A program made the translations under genes and the position numbers. Shown in pieces: positions 19,252 through 26,693 of a stretch of 64,000 bases of DNA (positions within the stretch are counted from its first letter, which is position 1; each line of letters starts with the position of its first letter). The DNA is taken from NCBI RefSeq assembly GCF_902499175.1, contig NZ_CABVQC010000012.1:1-64000 (forward strand), written 5' to 3'. The notes under the pieces were generated by a model. That model did not search any database and was not told where the DNA came from. It saw only the letters and a program-made list of their open reading frames with translations. The stretch is from Burkholderia aenigmatica. Lineage in GTDB: Bacteria > Pseudomonadota > Gammaproteobacteria > Burkholderiales > Burkholderiaceae.

Positions 19252-20158
19252 GGAACTTGGCGATTTCGACGTCATCGAGGACAGCCAGCGCATCCGGCGA
19301 ATGGACCGCGAGCGAGCAATACAGCGAGATCAGGTACGACGCGATCGCCTGGTTGTTGATCCCCATGAAGCGCACCGACAGGCCCGGGCCTTGCTCGCCC
19401 GCGACACCCGGCTGATACAGGCCGACCACGCCCTGCCGTTTGTCGCCGACGCGCAGCAGCAGGATCTTGGTCTTGCCGTCCGCGACCGGCACCTTGTCCG
19501 ACGGGATCAGCGGAATGCCGCGCCACGTGAGGAACTGCGAGCCGAACAGGCTGACCGTCGGCGGCGGCACGCCGCGACGCGTGCATTCGCGGCCGAACGC
19601 GGCGATCGCGAGCGGGTGCGTGAGGAAGAACGCGGGTTCCTTCCACACCTTGGTCAACAGCTCGTCGAGATCGTCCGGCGTCGGCGCGCCCGTCAGCGGG
19701 AAGATCCGCTGGTCGTCGGTCACGTTGGCCAGCAGCCCGTAGTCGGGGTTGTTGATCAGCTGGCTTTCCTGCAGCTCCTTGATCGTCTCGATCGTCAGGC
19801 GCAGCTGTTCCTTGATCTGGTCGTGAGGACTGCTGTAAAGATCGGAGATCCGCGTATGCACATCGAGCACCGTGCTCACCGCGTTCAGGAAGTATTCGCG
19901 CGGCTGCTCCTCGTACGGCACGAAGGTCTGCGGCAGCACGCTTTCGTCCTCGAGCTGCGTGCACGCGGCGCGCACGGCCTCCGGGTTCTTCACCTGGTTC
20001 AGCCGATAGATGCCGGCCTCGACCGGCACCCATTGCAGCAGATGGGTCAGCCAGCGCGGCGTGATCGTGGAAAGCTGGGGGACGGTCTTGGTAGCGTTCG
20101 CTAGTTGGCGGGCGGCGTGATCGCTCAGCGCGGCCGTGCCGCTTGCAACGGTCGACAT
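19226..20158 (-). CDS. Family 2A encapsulin shell protein (SrpI-like)
   Basis: A 310-residue HK97-fold shell protein matching the SrpI / mycobacterial major membrane protein I family. It has an N-terminal arm (LANATKTVPQLSTITPRWL), EAGIYRLNQV, the YFLNAVSTVLDVHTRISDLYS block, NPDYGLL, and a C-terminal RFMGINNQAIASYLISLYCS block. It should self-assemble into a protein nanocompartment holding the cysteine desulfurase encoded next. GGAG precedes the ATG at 20158. A promoter at 20212-20241 could drive shell and cargo independently of the upstream genes. Confidence 0.93.
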   Translation of the reverse strand: MSTVASGTAALSDHAARQLANATKTVPQLSTITPRWLTHLLQWVPVEAGIYRLNQVKNPEAVRAACTQLEDESVLPQTFVPYEEQPREYFLNAVSTVLDVHTRISDLYSSPHDQIKEQLRLTIETIKELQESQLINNPDYGLLANVTDDQRIFPLTGAPTPDDLDELLTKVWKEPAFFLTHPLAIAAFGRECTRRGVPPPTVSLFGSQFLTWRGIPLIPSDKVPVADGKTKILLLRVGDKRQGVVGLYQPGVAGEQGPGLSVRFMGINNQAIASYLISLYCSLAVHSPDALAVLDDVEIAKFHDYPDTYR

Positions 20159-20211
20159 GTGTGGCTCCGGGTTCTTAAGATGAAAAACGGGATTGCTTAT
20201 GACGCTCGGTG

Positions 20212-20241
20212 ATTATCGGAAGCACACACCTGCCGGCTCAA
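20212..20241 (-). promoter_or_regulatory. Candidate promoter for the encapsulin shell and cargo genes
   Basis: On the minus strand TTGAGC and GATAAT are separated by 18 bases, about 55 bases upstream of the shell ATG. A 12-base motif shared with the head of the operon lies immediately upstream at 20246-20257. Confidence 0.5.
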
Positions 20242-20245
20242 CATG

Positions 20246-20257
20246 CTATAGCCGTCA
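20246..20257 (-). repeat. 12-base motif TGACGGCTATAG, copy at the shell gene
   Basis: Read on the minus strand the bases are TGACGGCTATAG. The identical 12-mer occurs on the same strand at 22045-22056, upstream of the rhodanese gene. Both copies lie just ahead of a transcription unit of the same sulfur operon, so they may be binding sites for a common sulfur regulator or conserved -10 regions. Confidence 0.45.
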
Positions 20258-20296
20258 TGTCGCGTGCAACCGAAAGGGAAACGAAACGGGGCGGCC

Positions 20297-20518
20297 TCAG
20301 GTGACGTACACGCCCGGCAGCAGCGTCGAGATCGACACGTCGAACGCGCGCGCGATCTTGTCGGCCGTGACGATCGATGCGATCGCCTCGCCGCGCTCGA
20401 TCTCGCCGACATACGAGCGGTTCAGCCCCGCGTGTTCGGCCAACTGCTCCTGCGACCACGTGCGCGCTTCGCGCAGCTTGCGCACGTTGGCGCCGAAGTG
20501 ATGGATGAGGTCGCTCAT
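20297..20518 (-). CDS. Small Xre-family helix-turn-helix regulator
   Basis: A 73-residue protein that is almost entirely one Cro/CI-type HTH: NVRKLREARTWSQEQLAEHAGL, then NRSYVGEIERGEAIASI at the recognition and following helices. A strong AGGAGG site precedes its ATG at 20518, 8 bases after the serine acetyltransferase stop. It likely represses or tunes the encapsulin genes, whose promoter lies just downstream; the direct target is inferred from position. Confidence 0.85.
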   Translation of the reverse strand: MSDLIHHFGANVRKLREARTWSQEQLAEHAGLNRSYVGEIERGEAIASIVTADKIARAFDVSISTLLPGVYVT

Positions 20519-20526
20519 CGCGCCTC

Positions 20527-21468
20527 CTAGGCGACACGCGCCGCCGCGCGCGGCGCGGCGTTCGCTTCGCTGCGCAGCACGGCCTGCGTGATGTTCTCGC
20601 CTGCCGGTACATCCTGCGTGAGCCACACGTTGCCGCCGATCACCGCGCCGCGCCCGATCGTCACGCGGCCGAGGATCGTTGCGCCCGCATAGATCACGAC
20701 GTCGTCCTCGACGATCGGATGGCGTGCGAGCCCTTTCTCCAGATGGCCGGCCGCATCGCGCGGGAAGCGTTTTGCGCCGAGCGTGACGGCCTGGTACACG
20801 CGCACGCGCTCGCCGATGATCGCCGTCTCGCCGATCACGACGCCCGTGCCGTGGTCGATGAAGAAACCCGCGCCGATGCGCGCGCCCGGATGAATGTCGA
20901 TGCCCGTTTCCGCATGCGCCTGCTCGGCGATGATCCGCGCGAGCAGCGGCAGGCCAAGCCCGTACAGCTCGTGTGCGAGCCGGTGATGGATCATCGCGAG
21001 AATGCCCGGGTAGCACAGCAGCACCTCGTCGACGCTGCCGGCCGCCGGATCGCCGTGGAACGCGGCCAGCACGTCGCTGTCGAGCAGCCGGCGGATCTCG
21101 GGCAATCGCGCGGCAAATGCCTGCACGGCTTTCGACGCGACTTCGTCGACGCTATCGAGCGGCGGTCCGTCCGCATTTCGCTGGCGCGCCGCGTAACGCA
21201 ATTCGAGCGTCACCTGCGCGAGCAGCGCATTCAGCGCCGCATCGAGCGCATGAGCCACGTGGAAGTTCTCGCTCTCCTGCCGCAAATCCGGCGGCCCGAG
21301 CCGCATCGGGAACAGCACGCCCTTCAGCGCGCCGATGATTTGCGCGAGCGCCTCGCGCGCCGGCAAATCGCGCCCGCCCGGTTCAAGCGAGCGCCGCTGT
21401 TTCTCGCGCCATGCGCGGCGCACCGTCTGCAGCGATTGAACGATGTCGTCGATGTCGAATGCGGCCAT
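20527..21468 (-). CDS. Serine O-acetyltransferase (EpsC/CysE type)
   Basis: A 313-residue enzyme making O-acetylserine, the carbon precursor of cysteine. The N-terminal helical domain is followed by the left-handed beta-helix typical of hexapeptide acyltransferases: ETGIDIHPGARIGAGFFIDHG near residue 195, then VVIGETAIIGERVRVYQAVTLGA and VIYAGATILGRV. The His of the IDIHPGA block and the FIDHGTGVVIG block are the catalytic and acetyl-CoA-binding regions. GGAGAAAG precedes the ATG at 21468. It is a standard partner in family 2A encapsulin operons. Confidence 0.9.
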   Translation of the reverse strand: MAAFDIDDIVQSLQTVRRAWREKQRRSLEPGGRDLPAREALAQIIGALKGVLFPMRLGPPDLRQESENFHVAHALDAALNALLAQVTLELRYAARQRNADGPPLDSVDEVASKAVQAFAARLPEIRRLLDSDVLAAFHGDPAAGSVDEVLLCYPGILAMIHHRLAHELYGLGLPLLARIIAEQAHAETGIDIHPGARIGAGFFIDHGTGVVIGETAIIGERVRVYQAVTLGAKRFPRDAAGHLEKGLARHPIVEDDVVIYAGATILGRVTIGRGAVIGGNVWLTQDVPAGENITQAVLRSEANAAPRAAARVA

Positions 21469-21500
21469 GCTGCTTTCTCCCTGTAACGGCCGTGAATCAA

Positions 21501-21971
21501 TCAGTCCTGCGCCCACGGCAGGCCGCGGAAGCGCCAACCGTTGTGGCTACCGCGATGCTGCCGCTCGTCGAGGTCGCCCTCGAAACCTTCGAGCACGTTG
21601 AATACCTGTGTGAATCCACCCTTCGTCGCGGCTTCGGCTGCCTGTGCCGAGCGGTTGCCGCTGCGGCACAACAGCAGCACGACGGCCTCTTTACCCGTCT
21701 TCGCTTCCAGCTCGCGCACGAAGCGGGGGTTGCGCGTCAGGCTCGTGCCGGTCGCCCACGGCACATGCAGCGACTCCGGCACGCGGCCGACGAATTTCCG
21801 TTCCTCCGCCGTGCGTACGTCCACCAGCAATGCGTCTCCAGCCAAGAACAACGCCCACGCGGCTTGCGGCGCGACGCCGCCCGCATAGGGTGTACCGGCC
21901 GCCGCTGCCGCCGCGCGCGCGTCTTCGAGCGCCTGCTGTGCAGCGGTTCGTTCTTCCAATGCAACCGTCAT
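21501..21971 (-). CDS. Rhodanese-domain sulfurtransferase
   Basis: A 156-residue single rhodanese domain. An aspartate-bearing strand LLVDVRTAEERKFVGRVPES comes first, and the active-site Cys lies in LLCRSGNRSAQAA near residue 112. It can carry persulfide sulfur between enzymes. It heads the encapsulin operon, with AAGGAA before the ATG at 21971 and 32 bases between its stop and the acetyltransferase start. It may receive sulfur from the encapsulated desulfurase, which is an inference from operon membership. Confidence 0.9.
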   Translation of the reverse strand: MTVALEERTAAQQALEDARAAAAAAGTPYAGGVAPQAAWALFLAGDALLVDVRTAEERKFVGRVPESLHVPWATGTSLTRNPRFVRELEAKTGKEAVVLLLCRSGNRSAQAAEAATKGGFTQVFNVLEGFEGDLDERQHRGSHNGWRFRGLPWAQD

Positions 21972-22410
21972 GACACTTCCTTGTTTTCGTAGATTCGTAT
22001 GAACAAAAACACCGGGAATTCGGCCGTTGCAGCTTGCGTGCTGTCTATAGCCGTCAGCGCCACTATGCGAGTGCGGCCGGGGAAGCAGAACCAATAAAAA
22101 TTCATTTCCTAATCAGCGGCGCGGGGAATGCAATAGCGGACGTGCGCTATCGGGGCGGGGTCGCTGGCGAGCAGGACAAGCGGGAAGGTGGCCGTTCGAT
22201 GTCTCGCATCGAAGGGGTTTGAAAGGAATGGAGAGACGATCAGGATCGCAATGCGCGATGTATCGCCACGGTTAGCACACACGCTCTCCCAATCAGCGGA
22301 ATCCCCCTCGGACACGCCGGTTGTCGAATCGTCGTCGTGTGAGGACACCGTGTTTGTGCTCTTCCGGTTAGCCGCTCGGCGAAACCTCAGACGACACCAG
22401 AACGCGTTTC
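21972..22410. other. Intergenic region upstream of the encapsulin operon
   Basis: No credible gene. On the minus strand an AT-rich TTTTTATTGGTT stretch lies near 22090-22105, and the 12-base motif lies at 22045-22056 about 75-85 bases upstream of the rhodanese ATG. The rest, up to the end of the TnpB element, shows no recognisable structure. Confidence 0.5.
22045..22056 (-). repeat. 12-base motif TGACGGCTATAG, copy at the rhodanese gene
   Basis: Exact second copy of the motif at 20246-20257, same strand. TATAG at its end could serve as part of a -10 element, but no matching -35 was seen, so an activator may be needed. Confidence 0.45.
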
Positions 22411-22500
22411 TTGACATCCTTCCCGGCCTAAGGGCTGGGAACTCCTACTGCTCTGAAACGATGAAGCCCGTCTCAGATCGCTTCGGCGGGTTCCTGCTTC
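22411..22500 (-). ncRNA. Predicted omega-RNA (reRNA) of TnpB
   Basis: In IS605-group elements the guide RNA scaffold overlaps the 3' end of tnpB and the right end, and the guide is the flanking host sequence. Here the hairpin and the GGATGTCAA end fit a scaffold terminus at about 22411. The guide would then be read from 22410 downward (AAGAAACGCGTTCTGG or nearly so). The scaffold 5' limit is not known. Confidence 0.45.
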
Positions 22501-23675
22501 ATCAAGCGGCCTGACTGCGCCGGCTCTCCACAGGCTGCAACGCGGTGTCCCCGCGCCAGTATGTTGATCGCACCGACCACATCGGCGTTTTCCTCGAAGC
22601 CGCAGGCCGTGCACACAAACCGCGCCTGATTCCGCCGGTTTTCGGTCGACATATGATTGCAGACCGGGCACGCCCTGCTTGTGTTCTGCGCAGGTACTGC
22701 GACGAGCCAACCGCCTTGCCATGCCAGCTTGTAGCCCAGTTGGCGACGGAATTCGAACCAGCCCTGATCGAGGATGGATTTGTTCAAGCCTGACTTGGCC
22801 CGAACGTTTTTTCCCGGCATGTCAGCGCTGCCAGCCGCCGACTTCGACATGTTTCGTACCCGCAAGTCCTCGATGCACACCATCGCGTGATTTTTGCTGA
22901 TCGTGGTCGTGGCTTTGTGCAGGTAGTCCCGGCGTGCGTTACCAATACGGGCATGGATACGCTGGATATGGGCTTTCGCTTTCTTCCAGTTACTGCTGAA
23001 CTTCGTCTTTCGACTCAGCGACCGCTGTGCGCGACGCAATCTCGCTTCGTGCTGCTTGTAGCTGTTGAGTGGCGCAAGGTAGCTTCCGTCACTCATCGTG
23101 GCAAACCGCACGATACCCATGTCGATACCTAATGCACCACCGGCCTGTGGCACCGGTTGTTCGACTTCACGTTCGGTTTGGATCGAAACAAACCACTTGC
23201 CTGCGCTCAGGCAAATTGAGGCATTGCGCAGGTCGCCCAACACGTCCCGACTGTTGCGGTATCGGATCCATCCCAATTTGGGCAAGAAGATGCGATCGTT
23301 AGCCTGATCGAGCTTGATCTGCTTTGGGTCAGGGTACCGGAAACTATCGCGCTGCCCGCGCTTTTTGAACTTCGGAAGCGCCGCGCGCTTGGCGAAGAAA
23401 TTCTTGTAGGAGCGCTCCAGATCCTTCAACGAATGTTGCAACGGATGCACCGGAGCGTTTTTCAGCCACGGTGTTTCTGAACCGTTGCGCCACGCTGTCA
23501 ATTGCTTAGCCATTGCCACATAACCGATGAACCTACCGCCTGCTTCGTGGTTCTCCTTCTGCAACGCCAATGCCTTGTTGAAGACGAACCGGCATGCGCC
23601 GGCGATACAACGCATATCACGCTGTTGCCCGCTGCTGGGAATCAGTTCGAACTTGAAGGCTTGGAAACGTCGCAT
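22473..23675 (-). CDS. tnpB: RNA-guided endonuclease TnpB
   Basis: A 400-residue protein of normal TnpB length. The N-terminal domain starts RRFQAFKFELIPS. The RuvC catalytic acids are all present: Asp185 in LGIDMGI, Glu269 in VCIEDLRV and Asp365 in EENADVVGAIN. The zinc finger CPVC (336, 339) and CTAC (355, 358) is intact. TnpB cuts DNA matching the guide in its own omega-RNA next to a transposon-specific motif, which helps keep the element in place. No frameshift is seen, so it is probably active. The start at 23675 matches the usual N-terminus; upstream in-frame sequence is extension into the left end. Confidence 0.92.
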   Translation of the reverse strand: MRRFQAFKFELIPSSGQQRDMRCIAGACRFVFNKALALQKENHEAGGRFIGYVAMAKQLTAWRNGSETPWLKNAPVHPLQHSLKDLERSYKNFFAKRAALPKFKKRGQRDSFRYPDPKQIKLDQANDRIFLPKLGWIRYRNSRDVLGDLRNASICLSAGKWFVSIQTEREVEQPVPQAGGALGIDMGIVRFATMSDGSYLAPLNSYKQHEARLRRAQRSLSRKTKFSSNWKKAKAHIQRIHARIGNARRDYLHKATTTISKNHAMVCIEDLRVRNMSKSAAGSADMPGKNVRAKSGLNKSILDQGWFEFRRQLGYKLAWQGGWLVAVPAQNTSRACPVCNHMSTENRRNQARFVCTACGFEENADVVGAINILARGHRVAACGEPAQSGRLMKQEPAEAI

Positions 23676-23859
23676 CCAGATATCGTACCGTTGCCTTTGA
23701 AAACGTCCAACGAAAAATGCTTCCGGCAAGTCGATGCTCGACGTGCCAATCGCGTCATTTGCTTCGCCCCGAAGCGTTCCGCCGCTCTCTACACACCATA
23801 AGAGAATCGTGCCCGCACATGGCGCGCCCTTTCCTTCCACTTCACACCGCCACGTCCCA

Positions 23860-24405
23860 TCACGGCGCGAGCCGCGTGAACACGTAGTCGTGATTCTTCA
23901 CACGCGCCTGGTGGCACGCAAAGCACGTCTGATGCTGGCCGATATCGGCCGGCACGCCGTTGACGAAGCGCCCGAAACCCCAGCCGCCCGTCGATGCATA
24001 GCGGCGCGAGTCCTTCACCATCACCTGCACGGTCGTCGCCTGGCCGGGCACCGTGGCCGGCGCGAACTCGTCGGACTGCTTGCGCTTGTACGCGAGCTTC
24101 ACGAGGATCGTGCCGTCCGGAAACGGCAGCGTCGCCTGTTCGAGCGCACGGATCGCGACGGGATTGCCGAGCACCACGCGTAGTTCATCGAGGGGAGCGG
24201 CTTCCTCGGCCGGCGCAACCACTTCCCACTTCCGGTAGCCGGGCGGAATCGTCACGCCGTAGATCGGCGACGCGGCAGCGGCCGGCTTCGGCTGCTCCGC
24301 GAACGCGGCCGGGCCGCTCGCCGACAGCGCGCCAGCCAGCAGCACGCCCGCGACCAACGCACGCCGCGCGCCGCGACGCACCGCCCCCACGCGAGCCCGC
24401 CTCAC
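23860..24405 (-). CDS. Cytochrome P460 family protein
   Basis: A 181-residue periplasmic c-type haem protein. A basic N-terminus and hydrophobic stretch ending near AFAEQ form the signal peptide. The YGVTIPPGYRKWEVV block opens the P460 domain, and the haem-binding CFACH motif lies near the C-terminus. Relatives oxidise hydroxylamine or ammonia-like compounds with nitric or nitrous oxide as product, though some beta-family members lack that activity. The GTG start at 24405 overlaps the hydrolase stop (GTGA), so the two proteins are made together. Confidence 0.83.
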   Translation of the reverse strand: MRRARVGAVRRGARRALVAGVLLAGALSASGPAAFAEQPKPAAAASPIYGVTIPPGYRKWEVVAPAEEAAPLDELRVVLGNPVAIRALEQATLPFPDGTILVKLAYKRKQSDEFAPATVPGQATTVQVMVKDSRRYASTGGWGFGRFVNGVPADIGQHQTCFACHQARVKNHDYVFTRLAP

Positions 24406-25445
24406 AGATGCTCCACGTGCAGGATCGCATCCGCGAACGCCTGCGGCGCTTCCTGCGGCAGATTGTGGCCAATCCCGCCGGTGATCGTCCGGTGCTGGTA
24501 CTTGCCCGTGAACTTCTTCGCATACACGGCCGGCTCCGGATGCGGCGCGCCGTTCGCATCGCCTTCCATCGTGATCGTCGGCACCGTGATCGCGGGCCCG
24601 GCCGCCAGACGCCGCTCGATGTCGTCGTACTGCGCCTCGCCCTTCGCGAGCCCGAGGCGCCAGCGATAGTTGTGGATCACGACGGCCACGTGATCGGGGT
24701 TCTGGAACGACGCGGCCGAACGCGCATAGGTTTCGTCGGAGAACTGCCACTTCGGCGACGCGAGTTGCCAGATCAGCTTGTTGAACGCGTCGCGGTTCGC
24801 CGCGTAGCCAAGCTCGCCGCGCTCGGTCGTGAAATAGAACTGATACCACCACTGGAATTCGGCCTGCGGCGGCAGCGGTTTGCGGTTCGCCTCCTGGCTG
24901 CCGATCAGGTAGCCGCTCACCGACACCAGCGCCTTCACGCGCTGCGGCCACAGCGCCGCGATGATGTCGGCCGTGCGTGCGCCCCAGTCGTAGCCGCCGA
25001 ACACCGCTCGGTCGATCTTCAGCGCATCCATCAGCGCGACGATGTCCACCGCCGTCACCGCCTGCTGGCCGTTGCGCACCGTGTCGGCCGAGCGGAATGT
25101 CGTCGAGCCGTAGCCGCGCAGGTACGGCACGATCACGCGATAGCCGGCCGAGACGAGCAGCGGCGCGACTTCCGCATAGCTGTAGATGTCGTACGGCCAG
25201 CCGTGCAGCAGGAACACGACGGGGCCGTTCTTCGGCCCGAGGTCCGCATACCCGACGTTGAGTACGCCCGCGTCGATCTGGTGAATCGTGCCCAGCGACG
25301 CGACGCCGGCCGAGCGCTTCGCCGCCGGCGCATCAGGCGCCGACTGCGCATGCGCGAGGGCACTGAAGCCGAGGTCGGCGAGGCTCAGGCTCGCGAGTGT
25401 CGTACCCAGGATCAGGCGGCGGCGGGTGTTCACGGTGTCAGGCAT
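24402..25445 (-). CDS. Exported alpha/beta hydrolase, epoxide-hydrolase / haloalkane-dehalogenase-like
   Basis: A 347-residue protein. The N-terminal NTRRRLILGTTLASLSLADL looks like a twin-arginine signal peptide with cleavage near AHAQSA. The core has the HGWP oxyanion motif (about residue 76), a nucleophilic aspartate in GGYDWGA near 150, and a late His in GGIGHNLPQEAP. An Asp nucleophile points to an epoxide hydrolase or dehalogenase rather than an esterase. It is coupled by a 4-base overlap to the cytochrome P460 gene, so both act in the periplasm. The combined role is unknown. Confidence 0.82.
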   Translation of the reverse strand: MPDTVNTRRRLILGTTLASLSLADLGFSALAHAQSAPDAPAAKRSAGVASLGTIHQIDAGVLNVGYADLGPKNGPVVFLLHGWPYDIYSYAEVAPLLVSAGYRVIVPYLRGYGSTTFRSADTVRNGQQAVTAVDIVALMDALKIDRAVFGGYDWGARTADIIAALWPQRVKALVSVSGYLIGSQEANRKPLPPQAEFQWWYQFYFTTERGELGYAANRDAFNKLIWQLASPKWQFSDETYARSAASFQNPDHVAVVIHNYRWRLGLAKGEAQYDDIERRLAAGPAITVPTITMEGDANGAPHPEPAVYAKKFTGKYQHRTITGGIGHNLPQEAPQAFADAILHVEHL

Positions 25446-25841
25446 GACTCGTTCTCCATGGTCGATCGCTAAGGAAGGGGCCCCGCGGCACGTGCGGGTG
25501 CTCGGGAAGCGTCGTTCTCGGCGGCGGCGCTGGCACTGCGCCGCCGTGTGAATCGCTTCACCGGATTTATATCCGATCCATCCGGAGGCTTTGTATCCCA
25601 ACGTATCTGTGTGCGAATACGACACACGGGGATTCAAAAATTGCGTGGAGAACGACTCTTTCGGCCCGCCTCAAGGCGCCATCGGCCCCGTGGCGCCGCC
25701 GTTGGCGCCCGCGCCGAAACTACCCGGCGATCGCGGGCACATGCTCGCGCCTTGAAAAGGCGTGACCGGAAACGCGTGCGCCGCCCATGCAAGATTGCGG
25801 CGATACTCCGGGTACCGGGGTGACATCCCATTCGACTTCAG
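25446..25841. other. Intergenic region with no recognised gene
   Basis: This stretch separates the leftward hydrolase from a rightward small membrane protein. An AT-rich patch near 25560-25625 (GGATTTATATCC and neighbours) may hold the hydrolase promoter, but no -35/-10 pair with correct spacing was found. The remainder shows normal GC and no credible coding frame. Confidence 0.5.
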
Positions 25842-26246
25842 GTGATCGGTTTGACCCATGCCAATGAACAACGCGTCCCCGTACAACGGGCAAGCCCGAA
25901 CAGGCCGCCGCTCTGGCTCGCGACCATCCTGACCGTGTTCGGACTGGCAGCGCTTTCGCTTGCGTCGTTCTTCGGTTTCTCCACCGGGTATTGCAATGAC
26001 CTCGGCGGTGCCGTGGTCTGGGTCGTGCTCTACACGGCCGCCGCCATTTATGGCGTCTTCAAGCTCTATCGGGATGTCTTGCCGGTCGGACTGGTTGCCT
26101 GCATCGCGCTCGCCGAGGTCGTCCGGCGACTTCAGCGCTTCAGGGTCACGTGGCTTCGATTTCTGATTGCGCTGCTTTGTGTCTATGGCGCCACGGCACT
26201 GCTCGCCTGGCTGGGGAGTTCACACAGCGACTGCCGCGTTCTCTGA
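25842..26246 (+). CDS. Small membrane protein, unknown function
   Basis: A 134-residue protein with three or four hydrophobic segments (LWLATILTVFGLAALSLASF, VVWVVLYTAAAIYGVF, VGLVACIALAEVV and FLIALLCVYGATALLAWL). It starts from a GTG at 25842 with no clear ribosome site, so the start is uncertain. A conserved-looking Cys pair (GYCND and SDCRVL at the end) may lie on the outer face. No family is recognised. The hydrophobic pattern and codon bias support coding. Confidence 0.5.
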   Translation: MIGLTHANEQRVPVQRASPNRPPLWLATILTVFGLAALSLASFFGFSTGYCNDLGGAVVWVVLYTAAAIYGVFKLYRDVLPVGLVACIALAEVVRRLQRFRVTWLRFLIALLCVYGATALLAWLGSSHSDCRVL

Positions 26247-26413
26247 CGCGCAAGGTCATGCAGGATGACCGCACGTATCGGCGCGACTGCGCTACCTGAC
26301 GTCCGCCGGCAACATCGCGGATGCGTGATGCCGTCAGGCATCGCCAGTGAACGCGGGCCACCTGACGGCCGGCCCGCCGTCACCGCGAGCACCACGCCGA
26401 TACACGAAGCCAT

Positions 26414-26668
26414 TCACGCCTTCCGATCCGGCAGGATATGCGCCCGAATCGACCGCCCCCGCCACGATATGTGGTCGATCCGCGCCCGCAGCGTGTAAAG
26501 CCCCACCGACGTCAGCGTATTGAACCTGAGCAACGCAATGGGATCGCCAATCCCGGCCGGCACGCGCTCGATCGCATCGAACAGCGGGAACCCGTGCCGC
26601 TTCAGGAACGCGCCGACTTCGTCGTCGCGTGCGTGTTCTTCGACATTGACCAGCAAAAGTTCGGCCAT
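26414..26668 (-). CDS. Small hypothetical protein at the end of the acetate kinase operon
   Basis: An 84-residue soluble protein starting MAELLLVNVEEHARDDEVGA. An AGGAG site lies 5 bases upstream of its ATG, and only 25 bases separate it from the acetate kinase stop, so it is probably the last gene of the low-oxygen operon. No catalytic motif or family is recognised. Confidence 0.65.
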   Translation of the reverse strand: MAELLLVNVEEHARDDEVGAFLKRHGFPLFDAIERVPAGIGDPIALLRFNTLTSVGLYTLRARIDHISWRGRSIRAHILPDRKA

Positions 26669-26693
26669 GACGGCTCCTTTTCTTGTTCGTTCG

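Larger units (their letters stand above)
22411..23800 (-). mobile_element. Solo TnpB element of the IS605/IS1341 group
   Basis: The element consists of a single tnpB with no tnpA. The right end, on the minus strand after tnpB, contains a hairpin (around 22424-22441, CCCAGCCCTTAGGCCGGG) and ends in GGGAAGGATGTCAA near 22411, the usual right-end layout for this group. The left boundary is not clear; a small hairpin with GTCGA/TCGAC arms lies near 23733, and 23800 is an estimate. It sits between the encapsulin operon and the cytochrome P460 gene without breaking either. Confidence 0.75.

Noticed and set aside
17149..19359. Plus-strand open frame of over 730 codons opposite the cysteine desulfurase
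   Set aside because: Antisense shadow. The minus-strand protein has clear catalytic motifs and operon context, while the plus frame is Arg/His rich without domains.
20191..20290. Possible riboswitch or leader between the Xre and shell genes
   Set aside because: No stable nested hairpins were seen. A simple promoter and the 12-base motif explain the conserved-looking sequence better.
22188..22514. Plus-strand open frame of about 108 codons beside the TnpB element
   Set aside because: It runs antisense into the 3' end of tnpB and the element terminus, has no ribosome site, and its composition is not protein-like.
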